Below are positions 11,386 through 24,355 of a stretch of DNA of 64,000 bases, one piece after another. Position 1 is the stretch's first letter. Each line of letters opens with the position of its first letter. The translations under genes and the position numbers were made by a program. Source of the stretch: Amycolatopsis rubida (GTDB lineage Bacteria > Actinomycetota > Actinomycetes > Mycobacteriales > Pseudonocardiaceae); NCBI RefSeq assembly GCF_900115345.1, contig NZ_FOWC01000003.1, positions 372,001 through 436,000 of the forward strand. The letters are read 5' to 3'. Under the pieces are notes generated by a model that saw only the letters and a list, made by a program, of their open reading frames with translations, had not been told where the DNA came from and did not search any database.

Positions 11386-11416
11386 TTGCCCGGTAAAGTT
11401 CGGCATGCCTAAACTT
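11386..11416 (+). promoter_or_regulatory. Putative metal-regulator operator overlapping a promoter for the Nramp gene
   Basis: An imperfect inverted repeat AAGTT-CGGCATGCC-TA-AACTT (11396-11416) contains the perfect core GGCATGCC. It overlaps a plausible promoter, TTGCCC (11386-11391) and TAAACT (11410-11415) with 18 bases between. Manganese transporter genes are typically repressed by DtxR/MntR-family proteins at such sites. Confidence 0.45.
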
Positions 11417-11452
11417 CGAGTTGGGGTTACCGATATCAGGGAGTGGGCGCAC

Positions 11453-12694
11453 ATGGCGGTGGCGGAAGCGGCACGTCCGCGCGGCGTGGCCCGGCTGCGG
11501 GCGGGCTGGGCGCTGCTCGGACCGGCGTTCGTCGCCGCGATCGCGTACGTCGACCCGGGCAACGTCGCGGCCAATGTCAGCGCCGGCGCGCGCTACGGCT
11601 ACCTGCTGGTGTGGGTGATCGTCGCGGCGAACCTGATGGCCGTGCTGGTGCAGTACCTGTCGGCGAAGCTCGGTCTCGTCACCGGCCAGTCGCTGCCGGA
11701 GGCACTGCGCGACCGGCTGTCCAGCCGGTCGCGGCTCGCGTACTGGGCGCAGGCCGAGATCGTCGCGGTCGCCACTGACCTGGCCGAGGTCGTCGGCGGC
11801 GCGATCGCGCTCAACCTCCTTTTCGGACTCCCGCTGGTCGCCGGCGGGCTCGTCACCGGGCTCGTGTCGCTGGTGCTGCTCGCGGTGCAGGACCGCGGCG
11901 GACAGCGCCCGTTCGAACGCGTCGTGACCGGTCTGCTGGTGGTGATCGCGGTCGGGTTCCTGGCGAGCCTGTTCGTCGAATCGCCGTCGGCCGCCGGGAT
12001 CGCGAACGGCCTCATCCCACGCTTCAGCGGCGGCGACAGCGTGCTGATCGCGGCGGCGATGCTCGGCGCGACGGTGATGCCGCACGCGGTGTACCTCCAC
12101 TCCGGGCTGGTCCGCGACCGGCACGGCGAACCGGAACCCGGGCAGCGCCGGCGGCTGCTGCGGGCGACCCGCTACGACGTCGGGTTCGCGATGCTGCTCG
12201 CCGGCGCGGTGAACCTCGGCATGCTTCTTGTGGCCGCGACGAATCTCCAAGGCCAGCAAGGCGTCGACACCATCGAAGGCGCACACGGCGCGGTCGCCGC
12301 CGCGCTCGGGCCAGGGGTCGCGCTGTTGTTCGCGATCGGCCTGCTCGCTTCCGGGCTGGCCTCGACATCCGTGGGTGCGTACGCGGGTGCGATGATCATG
12401 CAAGGCTTGCTGCGCAAGAGGATTCCGATCGTGGTGCGTCGGCTTGTCACGCTCGCCCCGGCGATTGTCGTGCTGGCGCTGGGCGCCGATCCGAGTGCCG
12501 CGCTGGTGGTCTCGCAGGTGGTGCTGTCGTTCGGCATCCCGTTCGCGCTCGTGCCGCTGATCCGGCTCACCGCCGACCGCGGAGTCATGGGCCCGGACGT
12601 CAACCGCCGGATCACCACGGTGCTCGCCGCCGTCGTCGCGGCGGTGATCATCCTGCTCAACGTCGTGCTGATCGTGCTCACCTTCACCGGCTGA
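11453..12694 (+). CDS. Nramp-family divalent metal (Mn) transporter
   Basis: The transporter imports Mn2+ (and possibly Fe2+) with protons across the cytoplasmic membrane. The 413-residue protein has about 11 hydrophobic helices, the TM1 metal-binding motif DPGN (AYVDPGNVAANV) and the TM6 motif MPH (GATVMPHAVYLHS), both diagnostic of Nramp. I chose the ATG at 11453, which has AGGGAG 8 bases upstream; an in-frame ATG at 11405 lies inside the GGCATGCC palindrome and would move the probable operator into the coding region. The gene stands alone between the ACT protein and the kinase. Confidence 0.92.
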   Translation: MAVAEAARPRGVARLRAGWALLGPAFVAAIAYVDPGNVAANVSAGARYGYLLVWVIVAANLMAVLVQYLSAKLGLVTGQSLPEALRDRLSSRSRLAYWAQAEIVAVATDLAEVVGGAIALNLLFGLPLVAGGLVTGLVSLVLLAVQDRGGQRPFERVVTGLLVVIAVGFLASLFVESPSAAGIANGLIPRFSGGDSVLIAAAMLGATVMPHAVYLHSGLVRDRHGEPEPGQRRRLLRATRYDVGFAMLLAGAVNLGMLLVAATNLQGQQGVDTIEGAHGAVAAALGPGVALLFAIGLLASGLASTSVGAYAGAMIMQGLLRKRIPIVVRRLVTLAPAIVVLALGADPSAALVVSQVVLSFGIPFALVPLIRLTADRGVMGPDVNRRITTVLAAVVAAVIILLNVVLIVLTFTG

Positions 12695-12744
12695 AGCAGT
12701 CCCGGCCGGACGGAACCGGCGAGGCTGCCGGACGGTCGGACTAG

Positions 12745-17102
<4,358 letters not shown>

Positions 17103-17103
17103 C

Positions 17104-17211
17104 TCAGCGCCGCGCGCCCGCCAGCAGCAACGCCATCATGACGATCGCTGCCTGGCGGGCGAGCGCGTCGCGGGCTCCGCGCTGGCCGGCCCGGCTCGGT
17201 CGGTGGTCCAT
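17104..17211 (-). CDS. Possible 35-residue hydrophobic-tailed peptide
   Basis: A short frame opens at the ATG at 17211 with GGGGGAT 7 bases upstream. It encodes 35 residues: a basic first half (MDHRPSRAGQRGARDALARQ) then AAIVMMALLLAGARR, which could be a short membrane segment. It is convergent with rnj and lies upstream of no obvious partner. A ribosome-binding-like site and a clear polarity are the only evidence; it may be chance. Confidence 0.3.
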   Translation of the reverse strand: MDHRPSRAGQRGARDALARQAAIVMMALLLAGARR

Positions 17212-17313
17212 GAGATCCCCCGGGTGTCTCGTGCGGCTCGCTCCAGTGCGGCTGGTCCGCGGACAGGACACATCCCGCTGAAGATTGGTTCCCGGCTCCA
17301 CCCGGAGAGGGAG

Positions 17314-18258
17314 TCAGGCGACCGCCGCGGTCTGCCGTTGGACCAGGTAGGCGCCGCCGAGCAGCAGCGCGGCGCCGACCGCCTGCGGCCAGGCGAGCGC
17401 TTCGCCGAGCAGCGCCCACGCGAACGCCGCCGCTGTGACGGGTTCGAGCAGCCCGACGACGCTCGCCACCGAGGCGGGCAGGTGGCGCAGCGCCGAGATT
17501 CCCGCGACGTAAGGGATCGCCGTCGACAGCACCACCAGGCCGAGCAGCAGCAGCCACAGCGGCGGGGTCCACGGTCCGAATGCGGCGGTCTGGCCCGCCA
17601 TCCCCAGCGGCAGCGTCCACGGCGGAGCGGTGACGCTCACGAGCGCCCCGCCGATCACCATGCCCCAGGTGACCAGCCCGAGCGGTTCGCGCTCGGCGAC
17701 CGCGCGTTCGCCGAGCAGGAAGTACCCGGCCGAACAGAGCGCCGCGCCGATCCCGGCCAGCAGCCCGATCGCGTCGAGCCGCAGTCCCTGCCAGACCTGG
17801 GCGACCAGCGCCAGCCCGGCCAGCGCGATCGCCATCCCGAACCACAGCATGCGCGGCAGCCGTTTCTTCCGCACCACGCGCACCCACAACGCGATCAGCA
17901 CCGGCGACAGGAACTCCAGCAGGATCGCGATGCCGACCGGGATCCGTTGCGCGGCAATGAAATACAGCAGCTGCGTACCGGCCACGCCGAGCGCGCCGTA
18001 CGCCAGCAGCATCGGCCATTCCCCGCGCCGGACGCGCAGCGTGCGCGGCGCGAAGAGCGCGGTGCCGATCAGCAGCAGGACTCCCGCCGTCCCGATCCGC
18101 AGCACCGCCACCTGCTCCGGCGTCATGCCCGCGCCCATGACCGGCTTCGCGAGCGTGCCGGACGTGCTGAAGAAGACCGCGGCGAGCAGGACGAGCGAGA
18201 GTCCGCGGCCCCGGTGGATCGCCCGGGGTTGTTCCAGGACGGGGAGTTCGGTGGTCAC
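17314..18258 (-). CDS. EamA-family (DMT) transporter
   Basis: The 314-residue protein has ten hydrophobic helices arranged as two EamA repeats. The first starts LVLLAAVFFSTSGTLAKPV; the second starts AIGLLAGIGAALCSAGYFLLGERAV and ends LLEPVTAAAFAWALLGEAL, the signature of RhaT/RarD-type drug/metabolite exporters. These usually export amino acids or other small metabolites; the substrate cannot be told. It starts with GTG at 18258. It runs in the same direction as the oxidoreductase gene upstream, 41 bases apart. Confidence 0.88.
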   Translation of the reverse strand: MTTELPVLEQPRAIHRGRGLSLVLLAAVFFSTSGTLAKPVMGAGMTPEQVAVLRIGTAGVLLLIGTALFAPRTLRVRRGEWPMLLAYGALGVAGTQLLYFIAAQRIPVGIAILLEFLSPVLIALWVRVVRKKRLPRMLWFGMAIALAGLALVAQVWQGLRLDAIGLLAGIGAALCSAGYFLLGERAVAEREPLGLVTWGMVIGGALVSVTAPPWTLPLGMAGQTAAFGPWTPPLWLLLLGLVVLSTAIPYVAGISALRHLPASVASVVGLLEPVTAAAFAWALLGEALAWPQAVGAALLLGGAYLVQRQTAAVA

Positions 18259-18299
18259 GCTCGGGACATTACGGAGCGGGGCGACCGAACGAAACTAAG

Positions 18300-18914
18300 T
18301 TATTCCCCGGTTTTCAGGCCCGTCGCGACGTGTGTCGTGATCGTCGCCAGCCGCCGCCCCTGAATCCGCAACGCCTGCAGTGCGGTGTCGTCCGGCGCCG
18401 CGGATGCGCGCGAGACGAACGAGCCGCCGTAGGGGTTGCCGGACTCCAGCAGGTGCGGGTCCGCGTAGCCGAGGGGGAGGACGATCGCGCCCCAGTGATA
18501 GAAGATGTTGTTGATTGCCAGCACGGTCGCTTCGAGGCCGCCGTGCGCGGTGGAGGCCGAGGTGAACGACGTCGCCACCTTGCCGGCCAGTTTCCCTTGC
18601 GCCCACAGGCCGCCCGTGGTGTCCACAAAGGACTTCAACTGTGCGGCGGGTCCGCCGAACCGGGTCGGGCTGCCGAGTGCGAGCCCGTCCGCCCATTCGA
18701 GATCGGCCAGCGTGGCGGTTTCGTGGTGCGGCCCGGAATCGACCCAACCCTGCCAACGCCGATTGCTGGCGATCGCTTCCGGCGGCGCGGTCTCGGCCAC
18801 GGTGCGGACGCGTACCTCCGCCCCGGCTTCGCCCGCCCCTTCGGCGAGCGCCCCGGCGAGGGCGGCGGTGTTGCCAGTGGCGCTGTAGTAGACGACCAGA
18901 ATGCGGGTGCTCAC
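18300..18914 (-). CDS. Flavodoxin-like NAD(P)H:quinone oxidoreductase (WrbA type)
   Basis: WrbA-type enzymes use FMN to reduce quinones by two electrons, avoiding semiquinone radicals. The 204-residue protein has the FMN phosphate loop YYSATGNTAALA after a first strand ILVVYY, the GSPTRFGGPAAQLKSFVD motif diagnostic of this family, and FTSASTAHGGLEATVL. The frame stays open upstream to 19349, but the protein clearly begins at the GTG at 18914 (MSTRILVVYYSA). The acyltransferase gene lies 47 bases upstream in the same direction. Confidence 0.9.
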   Translation of the reverse strand: MSTRILVVYYSATGNTAALAGALAEGAGEAGAEVRVRTVAETAPPEAIASNRRWQGWVDSGPHHETATLADLEWADGLALGSPTRFGGPAAQLKSFVDTTGGLWAQGKLAGKVATSFTSASTAHGGLEATVLAINNIFYHWGAIVLPLGYADPHLLESGNPYGGSFVSRASAAPDDTALQALRIQGRRLATITTHVATGLKTGE

Positions 18915-18961
18915 ACCTCGTGACCCTAGCCCGGCTCGGCGAGGCGTCCCACGATCCGGAC

Positions 18962-19771
18962 TCAGCGCTGCGGCTTCCAGGGACTGACGGTGTCGGTCGG
19001 CCGGGTCGGGTCGTGGAAGCGCGGACGAAGGGGTTCGTGGCGGCGCAACGGAACCAGGCCGTCCGTGATGGCCTGCATGATCTTGGCGTGCGCGCGAACG
19101 CCCGCGCCCGGCCGCTCCGGCTCGACCTCGGAGAGGTCCACCGGGGCCCCGAAATGCACCTTGAACCGGGGCCGCCGCAACGGCGCGCTCAACCCGGATT
19201 TCGCCAGCGGCAGCAGATCCGCGGGCCCGTGCACGGTCTCCGTGCCCCAGTAGACCGCCTCGTGCGCGCCCCACTGGCTGATCGGGATCACCGGCACCCC
19301 CGCCGCGAGCGCGAGCCGCGCCGCCCCGGTCTTGCCGCGCTCCGGCCACAGCCCCGGGTCGTGACTGATCCGCCCCTCCGGATAAACGACGATCGGCTCG
19401 CGCGTGGTCCGCAACGCCTCAGCCGCCTCGGCGAACTGCCCGACCGCGGTCGCCGCCTTGGCCCGGTCCACGCGCAAATGCCCGCTCACTTTGAGCGCCG
19501 GGCCGATCACCGGCGCGTCGAGAATCCCGCCGGCGAGCATGAACCGGGGATTGAGGCCGATCCGCTTGCACGCCGCCATGAGCACGAAGGCGTCGAACAC
19601 GCCGATGTGATTGGCCGCCATGAGCAACGGCCTGCCCCGGAGCTCCCGCGGCACCGACCCGGTGACGGTGAGCCGCCCGACCAGGTTCACCAGCCCCCGG
19701 TCGAGGGTGAGCATCGTCCGCCAGATCGCGGGGGCACGGCGCGGAGCCTCGTCCTGCTGGAGCGCGAACAT
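18962..19771 (-). CDS. 1-acyl-glycerol-3-phosphate acyltransferase-like (PlsC family)
   Basis: PlsC-type enzymes transfer an acyl chain to lysophosphatidate or related lipids at the membrane. The 269-residue protein has the HX4D motif as NHIGVFDAF, the substrate-binding block VVYPEGRIS, and VPVIPISQWGAHEA after the third conserved block. It lacks strong membrane helices, so it is probably peripheral. It starts with ATG at 19771, upstream of the flavodoxin-like gene on the same strand. The exact acceptor is not known. Confidence 0.88.
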   Translation of the reverse strand: MFALQQDEAPRRAPAIWRTMLTLDRGLVNLVGRLTVTGSVPRELRGRPLLMAANHIGVFDAFVLMAACKRIGLNPRFMLAGGILDAPVIGPALKVSGHLRVDRAKAATAVGQFAEAAEALRTTREPIVVYPEGRISHDPGLWPERGKTGAARLALAAGVPVIPISQWGAHEAVYWGTETVHGPADLLPLAKSGLSAPLRRPRFKVHFGAPVDLSEVEPERPGAGVRAHAKIMQAITDGLVPLRRHEPLRPRFHDPTRPTDTVSPWKPQR

Positions 19772-19903
19772 GAGCAGAGCATTTCACGAGTGGCAAATCG
19801 CACCTGATCGGGTGGTTCTCCCTGCCGGTCGGCACCGGATCGGCACTAGCGTCTGCCCGGGAGACGAAGCCGCCTCTCCCGTCGTGATGCGGAGAGGTGC
19901 CGG

Positions 19904-20389
19904 ATGCCTGGCTCGGCTCTTGCTTCCGAGTTCGTTCAACGTCCTGGGTTCGACCCGGTGCGTGCCCTGGCTTCATCACGGTGGAGTGCTTTGTGGTCCG
20001 CCATTCGCCAGTTGAGGGAAGAAGGCACTGACGATGCGCAGCTGTCCGATCTCGTAGCGCTCGCCGAGGTGGAGAGGGCGGTGCTGAACCGGGGGTTCCA
20101 TCATGCGGAGTGGTGCGATGACCAGTCTCCCGGACGGCACGACCGCGGGTCTTTCGCTGACTACGTGATCGGGGTTTCCCGCGGGAGAGGAGACCCGGCG
20201 CCATCGGCGAAGGCGGAAGCTTGGGCCAAGGAAGAGGACGGTGCCGAGTCGGCGGGCGTGCGTCTGCTGGCAGATTCGGAAGACGATGCGAGCGGCACAG
20301 CGGGCTGGTTCACTCCCGGCGCGGCTCGTGCGCTGGCCGCACAGCTGGTCGAGGCAGCCGACCTGCTGGAGAGCCGCCGTCGACGGTGA
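19904..20389 (+). CDS. Hypothetical protein
   Basis: I do not recognise this 161-residue protein. It is charged and mostly helical, with VRALASSRWSALWSAIRQLREEG near the start and a C-terminal WFTPGAARALAAQLVEAADLLE helix of a kind common in actinomycete hypothetical proteins that carry immunity or regulator genes nearby. GGAGAGG lies 6 bases before the ATG, which supports translation. It precedes ftsK by 74 bases but is probably a separate unit. Confidence 0.6.
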   Translation: MPGSALASEFVQRPGFDPVRALASSRWSALWSAIRQLREEGTDDAQLSDLVALAEVERAVLNRGFHHAEWCDDQSPGRHDRGSFADYVIGVSRGRGDPAPSAKAEAWAKEEDGAESAGVRLLADSEDDASGTAGWFTPGAARALAAQLVEAADLLESRRRR

Positions 20390-20463
20390 TCTGGAGACGA
20401 TTGTTTCGCCTGCGCCGCGAGTGGCACATGTGACTATCGGTCCTCGCCCGTTACCGTGGAGGC

Positions 20464-23019
20464 ATGGCTGGGTCGGCGACGAGGAAGCGGAGCACTGCGG
20501 GAAGCGGCGGGAAGGCACCGGCGCGCAGTTCGCCTGCGCCGGCGAAGTCGCGGGCGGCTGCGTCGAGCAGGCCGGCAAAAGGCGGTTCGGCCAGGGGGCG
20601 GAGCAGCGCCCGGCCACGGACGTCCAGCGCCCGGCGCCCAGCCCCCCGGCGCAAGAACGGGGCGTTCGGGCGCGGCGTGCGCAGCACCTGGAACCTCGTC
20701 GCCAAGGGCGTCGGTTCGCTGGCCCGCACGGTCGGGCGCACGCGGGAGCTGGAGGCCGAGCACCGTCGTGACGGGCTTGCGCTCGGGCTGATCGCGCTGG
20801 CCATCGTCGCCGCGGTCGGCGTCTGGTGGCGGGCGGCCGGGCCGATCGGGGCCGGGGTCGAGGTCGCGACGCGGACGGTGCTCGGCGCGGGAGCGGTGAC
20901 GCTGCCGCTGGTGCTGCTCGTGGTCGCCGTGGCGTTGATGCGGTCCGAACCGAGTCCGGAGACCCGGCCGCGGATGGTGATCGGCACGCTGCTGGTCGTC
21001 CTGTCCGTGCTCGGGATGCTGCACATCTTCACCGCGCTCCCGGACACCAACGACGGCCGCATGTACGCGGGCGGCGTTCTCGGCGCGTTTTCCGGCGGGC
21101 TGCTCACCAAGGGCGTCACCACCTGGGTCGCGGTTCCGTTGCTGATCCTCGCGCTGCTGTTCGGCGTGCTCGTGTTCACCGGCACGCCGGTGCGCGACAT
21201 CCCGCACCGCCTGCGCACCTGGGGCCTCGACGAGCAGGAGCTGGCCGACTACGAGGCAGGCCAGCACGACGAAGAGCCCGAACCCGGACCTGAGGCCGGC
21301 CCGAAGGCGGTCCGGCTGCGGAAGCCGTCGCGCCGTCGCCAGGCCAGCGCCGGCAAGGACGGCGAGCAGCTCGACATCGACGCCGCGCTCGCCGAGCCGG
21401 CCACGCCGATCCGGCCGCCGAAGCCGGTCGCGCCGCCTGCCGAGGCGCCGGAGAAGAAGCCGAAGAAGGCTCCGGAACCCGCGCTGTCGGTCACCCGCAC
21501 CGTCGAGGGCGACTACGCGCTCCCGCCGCCGGACCTGCTGAAGCTCGGCGACGCGCCGAAGTCCCGCAGCAAGGCCAACGACCAGATGATCGAGGCGATC
21601 ACCGGCGTCCTCGACCAGTTCAACGTCGACGCGCAGGTCACCGGCTTCACCCGCGGCCCGACGGTCACCCGGTACGAGGTCGAGCTCGGCCCGGGCGTGA
21701 AGGTCGAGAAGATCACCGCGCTGACCAAGAACATCGCCTACGCGGTGGCCACCGACAACGTCCGCCTCCTGGCCCCGATCCCGGGCAAGTCCGCGGTCGG
21801 CATCGAGGTGCCCAACTCCGACCGCGAGATGGTGCGCCTCGGCGACGTGCTGCGCGCGCCGACCACGGTCAAGGACAACCACCCGATGCTGATCGGGCTC
21901 GGCAAGGACATCGAGGGCGAGTTCGTCACCGCGAACCTCACGAAGATGCCGCACTTGCTGGTCGCCGGTTCCACCGGTTCCGGCAAGTCCAGCTTCGTGA
22001 ACTCGATGCTGGTGTCGCTGCTGGCCCGGTCGACGCCCGCCGAGTGCCGGATGATCCTGATCGACCCGAAGATGGTCGAGCTGACGCCGTACGAGGGCAT
22101 CCCGCACCTGATCACGCCCATCATCACGCAGCCGAAGAAGGCCGCCGCCGCGCTGGCCTGGCTCGTCGAGGAGATGGAGCAGCGCTACCAGGACATGCAG
22201 GCCAACCGGGTCCGGCACATCGACGACTTCAACGCCAAGGTCCGCTCCGGCGACATCACCGCGCCGCCGGGCAGCGAACGCGAGTACCAGCCCTACCCCT
22301 ACATCATGGCGATCGTCGACGAGCTGGCCGACCTGATGATGACCGCCCCGCGCGACGTCGAGGACGCGATCGTCCGGATCACCCAGAAGGCCCGTGCCGC
22401 GGGCATCCACCTGGTGCTCGCGACGCAGCGGCCGTCGGTCGACGTCGTCACCGGCCTGATCAAGACGAACGTGCCCTCGCGGCTCGCGTTCGCCACGTCG
22501 TCGCTCACCGACTCGCGGGTCATCCTCGACCAGCCCGGCGCGGAGAAGCTGATCGGCATGGGCGACGCGCTCTACCTGCCGATGGGGGCCGGGAAACCGG
22601 TCCGCATCCAGGGCGCGTTCGTCGGCGACGAGGAGATCGCCGCGGTCGTCAACTTCGCCAAGGAACAGGCGCAGCCGGACTACAACGAGGGCGTCACCAG
22701 CGCCAAGGCGGGCGAGAAGAAGGAGATCGACCCGGACATCGGCGACGATCTCGACGTCCTGCTGCAGGCCGCCGAGCTGATCGTCACGTCGCAGTTCGGG
22801 TCCACCTCGATGCTGCAGCGCAAGCTCCGCGTCGGCTTCGCCAAGGCGGGACGGCTGATGGACCTGCTGGAAAGCCGCGGCGTGGTCGGCCCGTCGGAGG
22901 GCTCGAAGGCCCGCGACGTGCTCATCAAGCCGGAGGAACTGGAGTCGGTGCTGTTCATGATCCGCGGCGGCTCCGACGCGGGCGGATCGCCCGCCGGCGG
23001 CGAGGACGAAGACTTCTGA
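20464..23019 (+). CDS. ftsK: DNA translocase FtsK
   Basis: FtsK anchors at the septum and pumps chromosome ends apart before closure. The 851-residue protein has a basic N-terminal tail (about 1-100), four membrane helices (about 103-121, 138-158, 168-188 and 217-240), a Pro/Lys linker, and the motor domain with Walker A GSTGSGKSSF from Gly502, Walker B (YIMAIVDELADLM), and the RecA-like LATQRPSVDVVTG motif. A winged-helix gamma domain (about 755-820) is present for sequence-directed loading. The ATG lies 6 bases after TACCGT (20452-20457), suggesting a leaderless mRNA; the GGAGG overlapping this gap is only 1 base from the start. Confidence 0.97.
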   Translation: MAGSATRKRSTAGSGGKAPARSSPAPAKSRAAASSRPAKGGSARGRSSARPRTSSARRPAPRRKNGAFGRGVRSTWNLVAKGVGSLARTVGRTRELEAEHRRDGLALGLIALAIVAAVGVWWRAAGPIGAGVEVATRTVLGAGAVTLPLVLLVVAVALMRSEPSPETRPRMVIGTLLVVLSVLGMLHIFTALPDTNDGRMYAGGVLGAFSGGLLTKGVTTWVAVPLLILALLFGVLVFTGTPVRDIPHRLRTWGLDEQELADYEAGQHDEEPEPGPEAGPKAVRLRKPSRRRQASAGKDGEQLDIDAALAEPATPIRPPKPVAPPAEAPEKKPKKAPEPALSVTRTVEGDYALPPPDLLKLGDAPKSRSKANDQMIEAITGVLDQFNVDAQVTGFTRGPTVTRYEVELGPGVKVEKITALTKNIAYAVATDNVRLLAPIPGKSAVGIEVPNSDREMVRLGDVLRAPTTVKDNHPMLIGLGKDIEGEFVTANLTKMPHLLVAGSTGSGKSSFVNSMLVSLLARSTPAECRMILIDPKMVELTPYEGIPHLITPIITQPKKAAAALAWLVEEMEQRYQDMQANRVRHIDDFNAKVRSGDITAPPGSEREYQPYPYIMAIVDELADLMMTAPRDVEDAIVRITQKARAAGIHLVLATQRPSVDVVTGLIKTNVPSRLAFATSSLTDSRVILDQPGAEKLIGMGDALYLPMGAGKPVRIQGAFVGDEEIAAVVNFAKEQAQPDYNEGVTSAKAGEKKEIDPDIGDDLDVLLQAAELIVTSQFGSTSMLQRKLRVGFAKAGRLMDLLESRGVVGPSEGSKARDVLIKPEELESVLFMIRGGSDAGGSPAGGEDEDF

Positions 23020-23063
23020 GCCGCTCGTGCAACCCGGCGGCGCGTCCGGCCCGTCCAGTGCGC

Positions 23064-23471
23064 ATGGACCTCAAGAAGCTCGCACTGGGTATCGGGACGG
23101 CCGCCGCGCTGGCCGGGTGCGCGGGCGGCCCGGCCGCCGTCGCGCAGACACCGTCGCGCCCGCCCGCCGCGGAGCCGGGCGGGAACGTGGCGCTCACGCC
23201 CGGCCAGGAGGTGCAGGTCGCCGGACGGGACCTGACCGTCCGCTACCGCCAGCTGGTCTCGGATTCGCGCTGCAAGCCGGGCCAGCGGTGCCTCGTGGCG
23301 GGGGAGGCCGTCGTCGCGCTGGTCCTGACCGAACCGGGCCGCGGCGAGCACACGTCCGTCCAGCTGCACACCGGCCGCCAGGGCCCGGACGCGACGTCCT
23401 TCGCCGGTACGACGGTGAAGCTCGCCGCCGTGGACGGGTCGGGCAACCACATCCTCGTCCGGTTTTCCTGA
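23064..23471 (+). CDS. Small lipoprotein
   Basis: The 135-residue protein starts MDLKKLALGIGTAAALAGCAGG: basic tip, short hydrophobic core and a lipobox LAGC, so it is probably lipidated and exported. The mature part is beta-rich with a pair of cysteines (SDSRCKPGQRCLVAGEAVV). I do not recognise the family; the spacing resembles small secreted beta-sandwich proteins. It starts 44 bases after ftsK and ends 5 bases from the convergent N-acetyltransferase gene. Confidence 0.78.
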   Translation: MDLKKLALGIGTAAALAGCAGGPAAVAQTPSRPPAAEPGGNVALTPGQEVQVAGRDLTVRYRQLVSDSRCKPGQRCLVAGEAVVALVLTEPGRGEHTSVQLHTGRQGPDATSFAGTTVKLAAVDGSGNHILVRFS

Positions 23472-23475
23472 GCAC

Positions 23476-23994
23476 TCAGAACTCGAGCAGCATCCGCGAG
23501 TTCCCGAGCGTGTTCGGCTTGACGTAGGGCAGGTCGAGGAATTCCGCGACGCCCGGGTCCAACGACCGTCGCATCTCCTCGTACACCTCGTGCGAGACCG
23601 GGGCGCCGTCGATCTCGACGAACCCGTGCGCGGAGAAGAACGACGTCTCGAACGTCAGCACGAACAGCCGCTTGAGTCCCAGCTCTCGGGCCTCTTCGAC
23701 GAGCCTGCCGACCAGCGCGCGGCCGATCCCGCGGCCGCGCGCGGCTTTGTCGACCACCACGGTGCGCAGTTCGCCGATGTCCTCCCACAGCACGTGCAGC
23801 GCGGCGGCGCCCAGCACGTCGTCGGTGCCGTTCTCTTCGTCGATCGCGACCCAGAACTCCTGCACCGCCTCGTAGAGCGTGACCAGATCTTTTTCGAGGA
23901 GCACGCGGCCCGCGTCGGAATCGACGAGGGCCTTGATCTTGCGGACGTCGGCGATCCGCGCGCGGCGGACGGACGGAGAGGGGGAATCGGGCAC
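23476..23994 (-). CDS. Amino-acid N-acetyltransferase (ArgA-like GNAT)
   Basis: The 172-residue GNAT protein matches the short N-acetylglutamate synthase type found next to ftsK in mycobacteria: VRRARIADVRKIKALVDS at the start, the acetyl-CoA loop DKAARGRGIGRALVGRL, and FSAHGFVEIDGAPVSHEV near the end. It would make N-acetylglutamate, the first intermediate of arginine biosynthesis. It starts at a GTG at 23994 and converges on the lipoprotein gene. Assignment to arginine biosynthesis rests on similarity and location, not on residues that prove specificity. Confidence 0.85.
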   Translation of the reverse strand: MPDSPSPSVRRARIADVRKIKALVDSDAGRVLLEKDLVTLYEAVQEFWVAIDEENGTDDVLGAAALHVLWEDIGELRTVVVDKAARGRGIGRALVGRLVEEARELGLKRLFVLTFETSFFSAHGFVEIDGAPVSHEVYEEMRRSLDPGVAEFLDLPYVKPNTLGNSRMLLEF

Positions 23995-24355
23995 CTGGTC
24001 AAGATAACGACCGCGAGGACCGGCCGCGCCGAGCGGCTCGATGTCAGGGACTCAAGCCGGGTGGCCACACCGGCTGCTCAGCGTCGGACAAGGACGCCGA
24101 AGCCGGCGAAATACGCGATCCGTCATCCGCTGGCTCTGGTTCTCGCAAGCCCGCTCCCGGCCAGCAGGGCTGGCCAGCCCTGCTGGCTCGGCACCCACCG
24201 CGCCTCAGCCGCACGTTGAGTCCCGGGCAGTGGCCGAGCGGCTCCATCGGGGGACCCCGGATGCGTGACGCCGCGAGCCGTCACGTATAGCTAGTGGGCG
24301 CACATGACCAGTAGTCGGCGGCCCGGCCCGCTGCCGGCCCTCGGGAGGAACCTGC
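23995..24355. other. Divergent intergenic region with a perfect palindrome
   Basis: These 361 bases separate the ArgA-like gene from the acyltransferase gene. They contain the 28-bp palindrome listed next and, near 24285, a TATAGCTAG element that could be a -10 region for the acyltransferase. I see no gene, tRNA or riboswitch. Confidence 0.55.
24160..24187. repeat. 28-bp perfect palindrome
   Basis: GCCAGCAGGGCTGG followed by its exact reverse complement gives 28 bases of perfect symmetry centred on TGGCCA with no loop. It lies in the middle of a divergent intergenic region, so it could be an operator or a terminator-like element. Confidence 0.7.
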
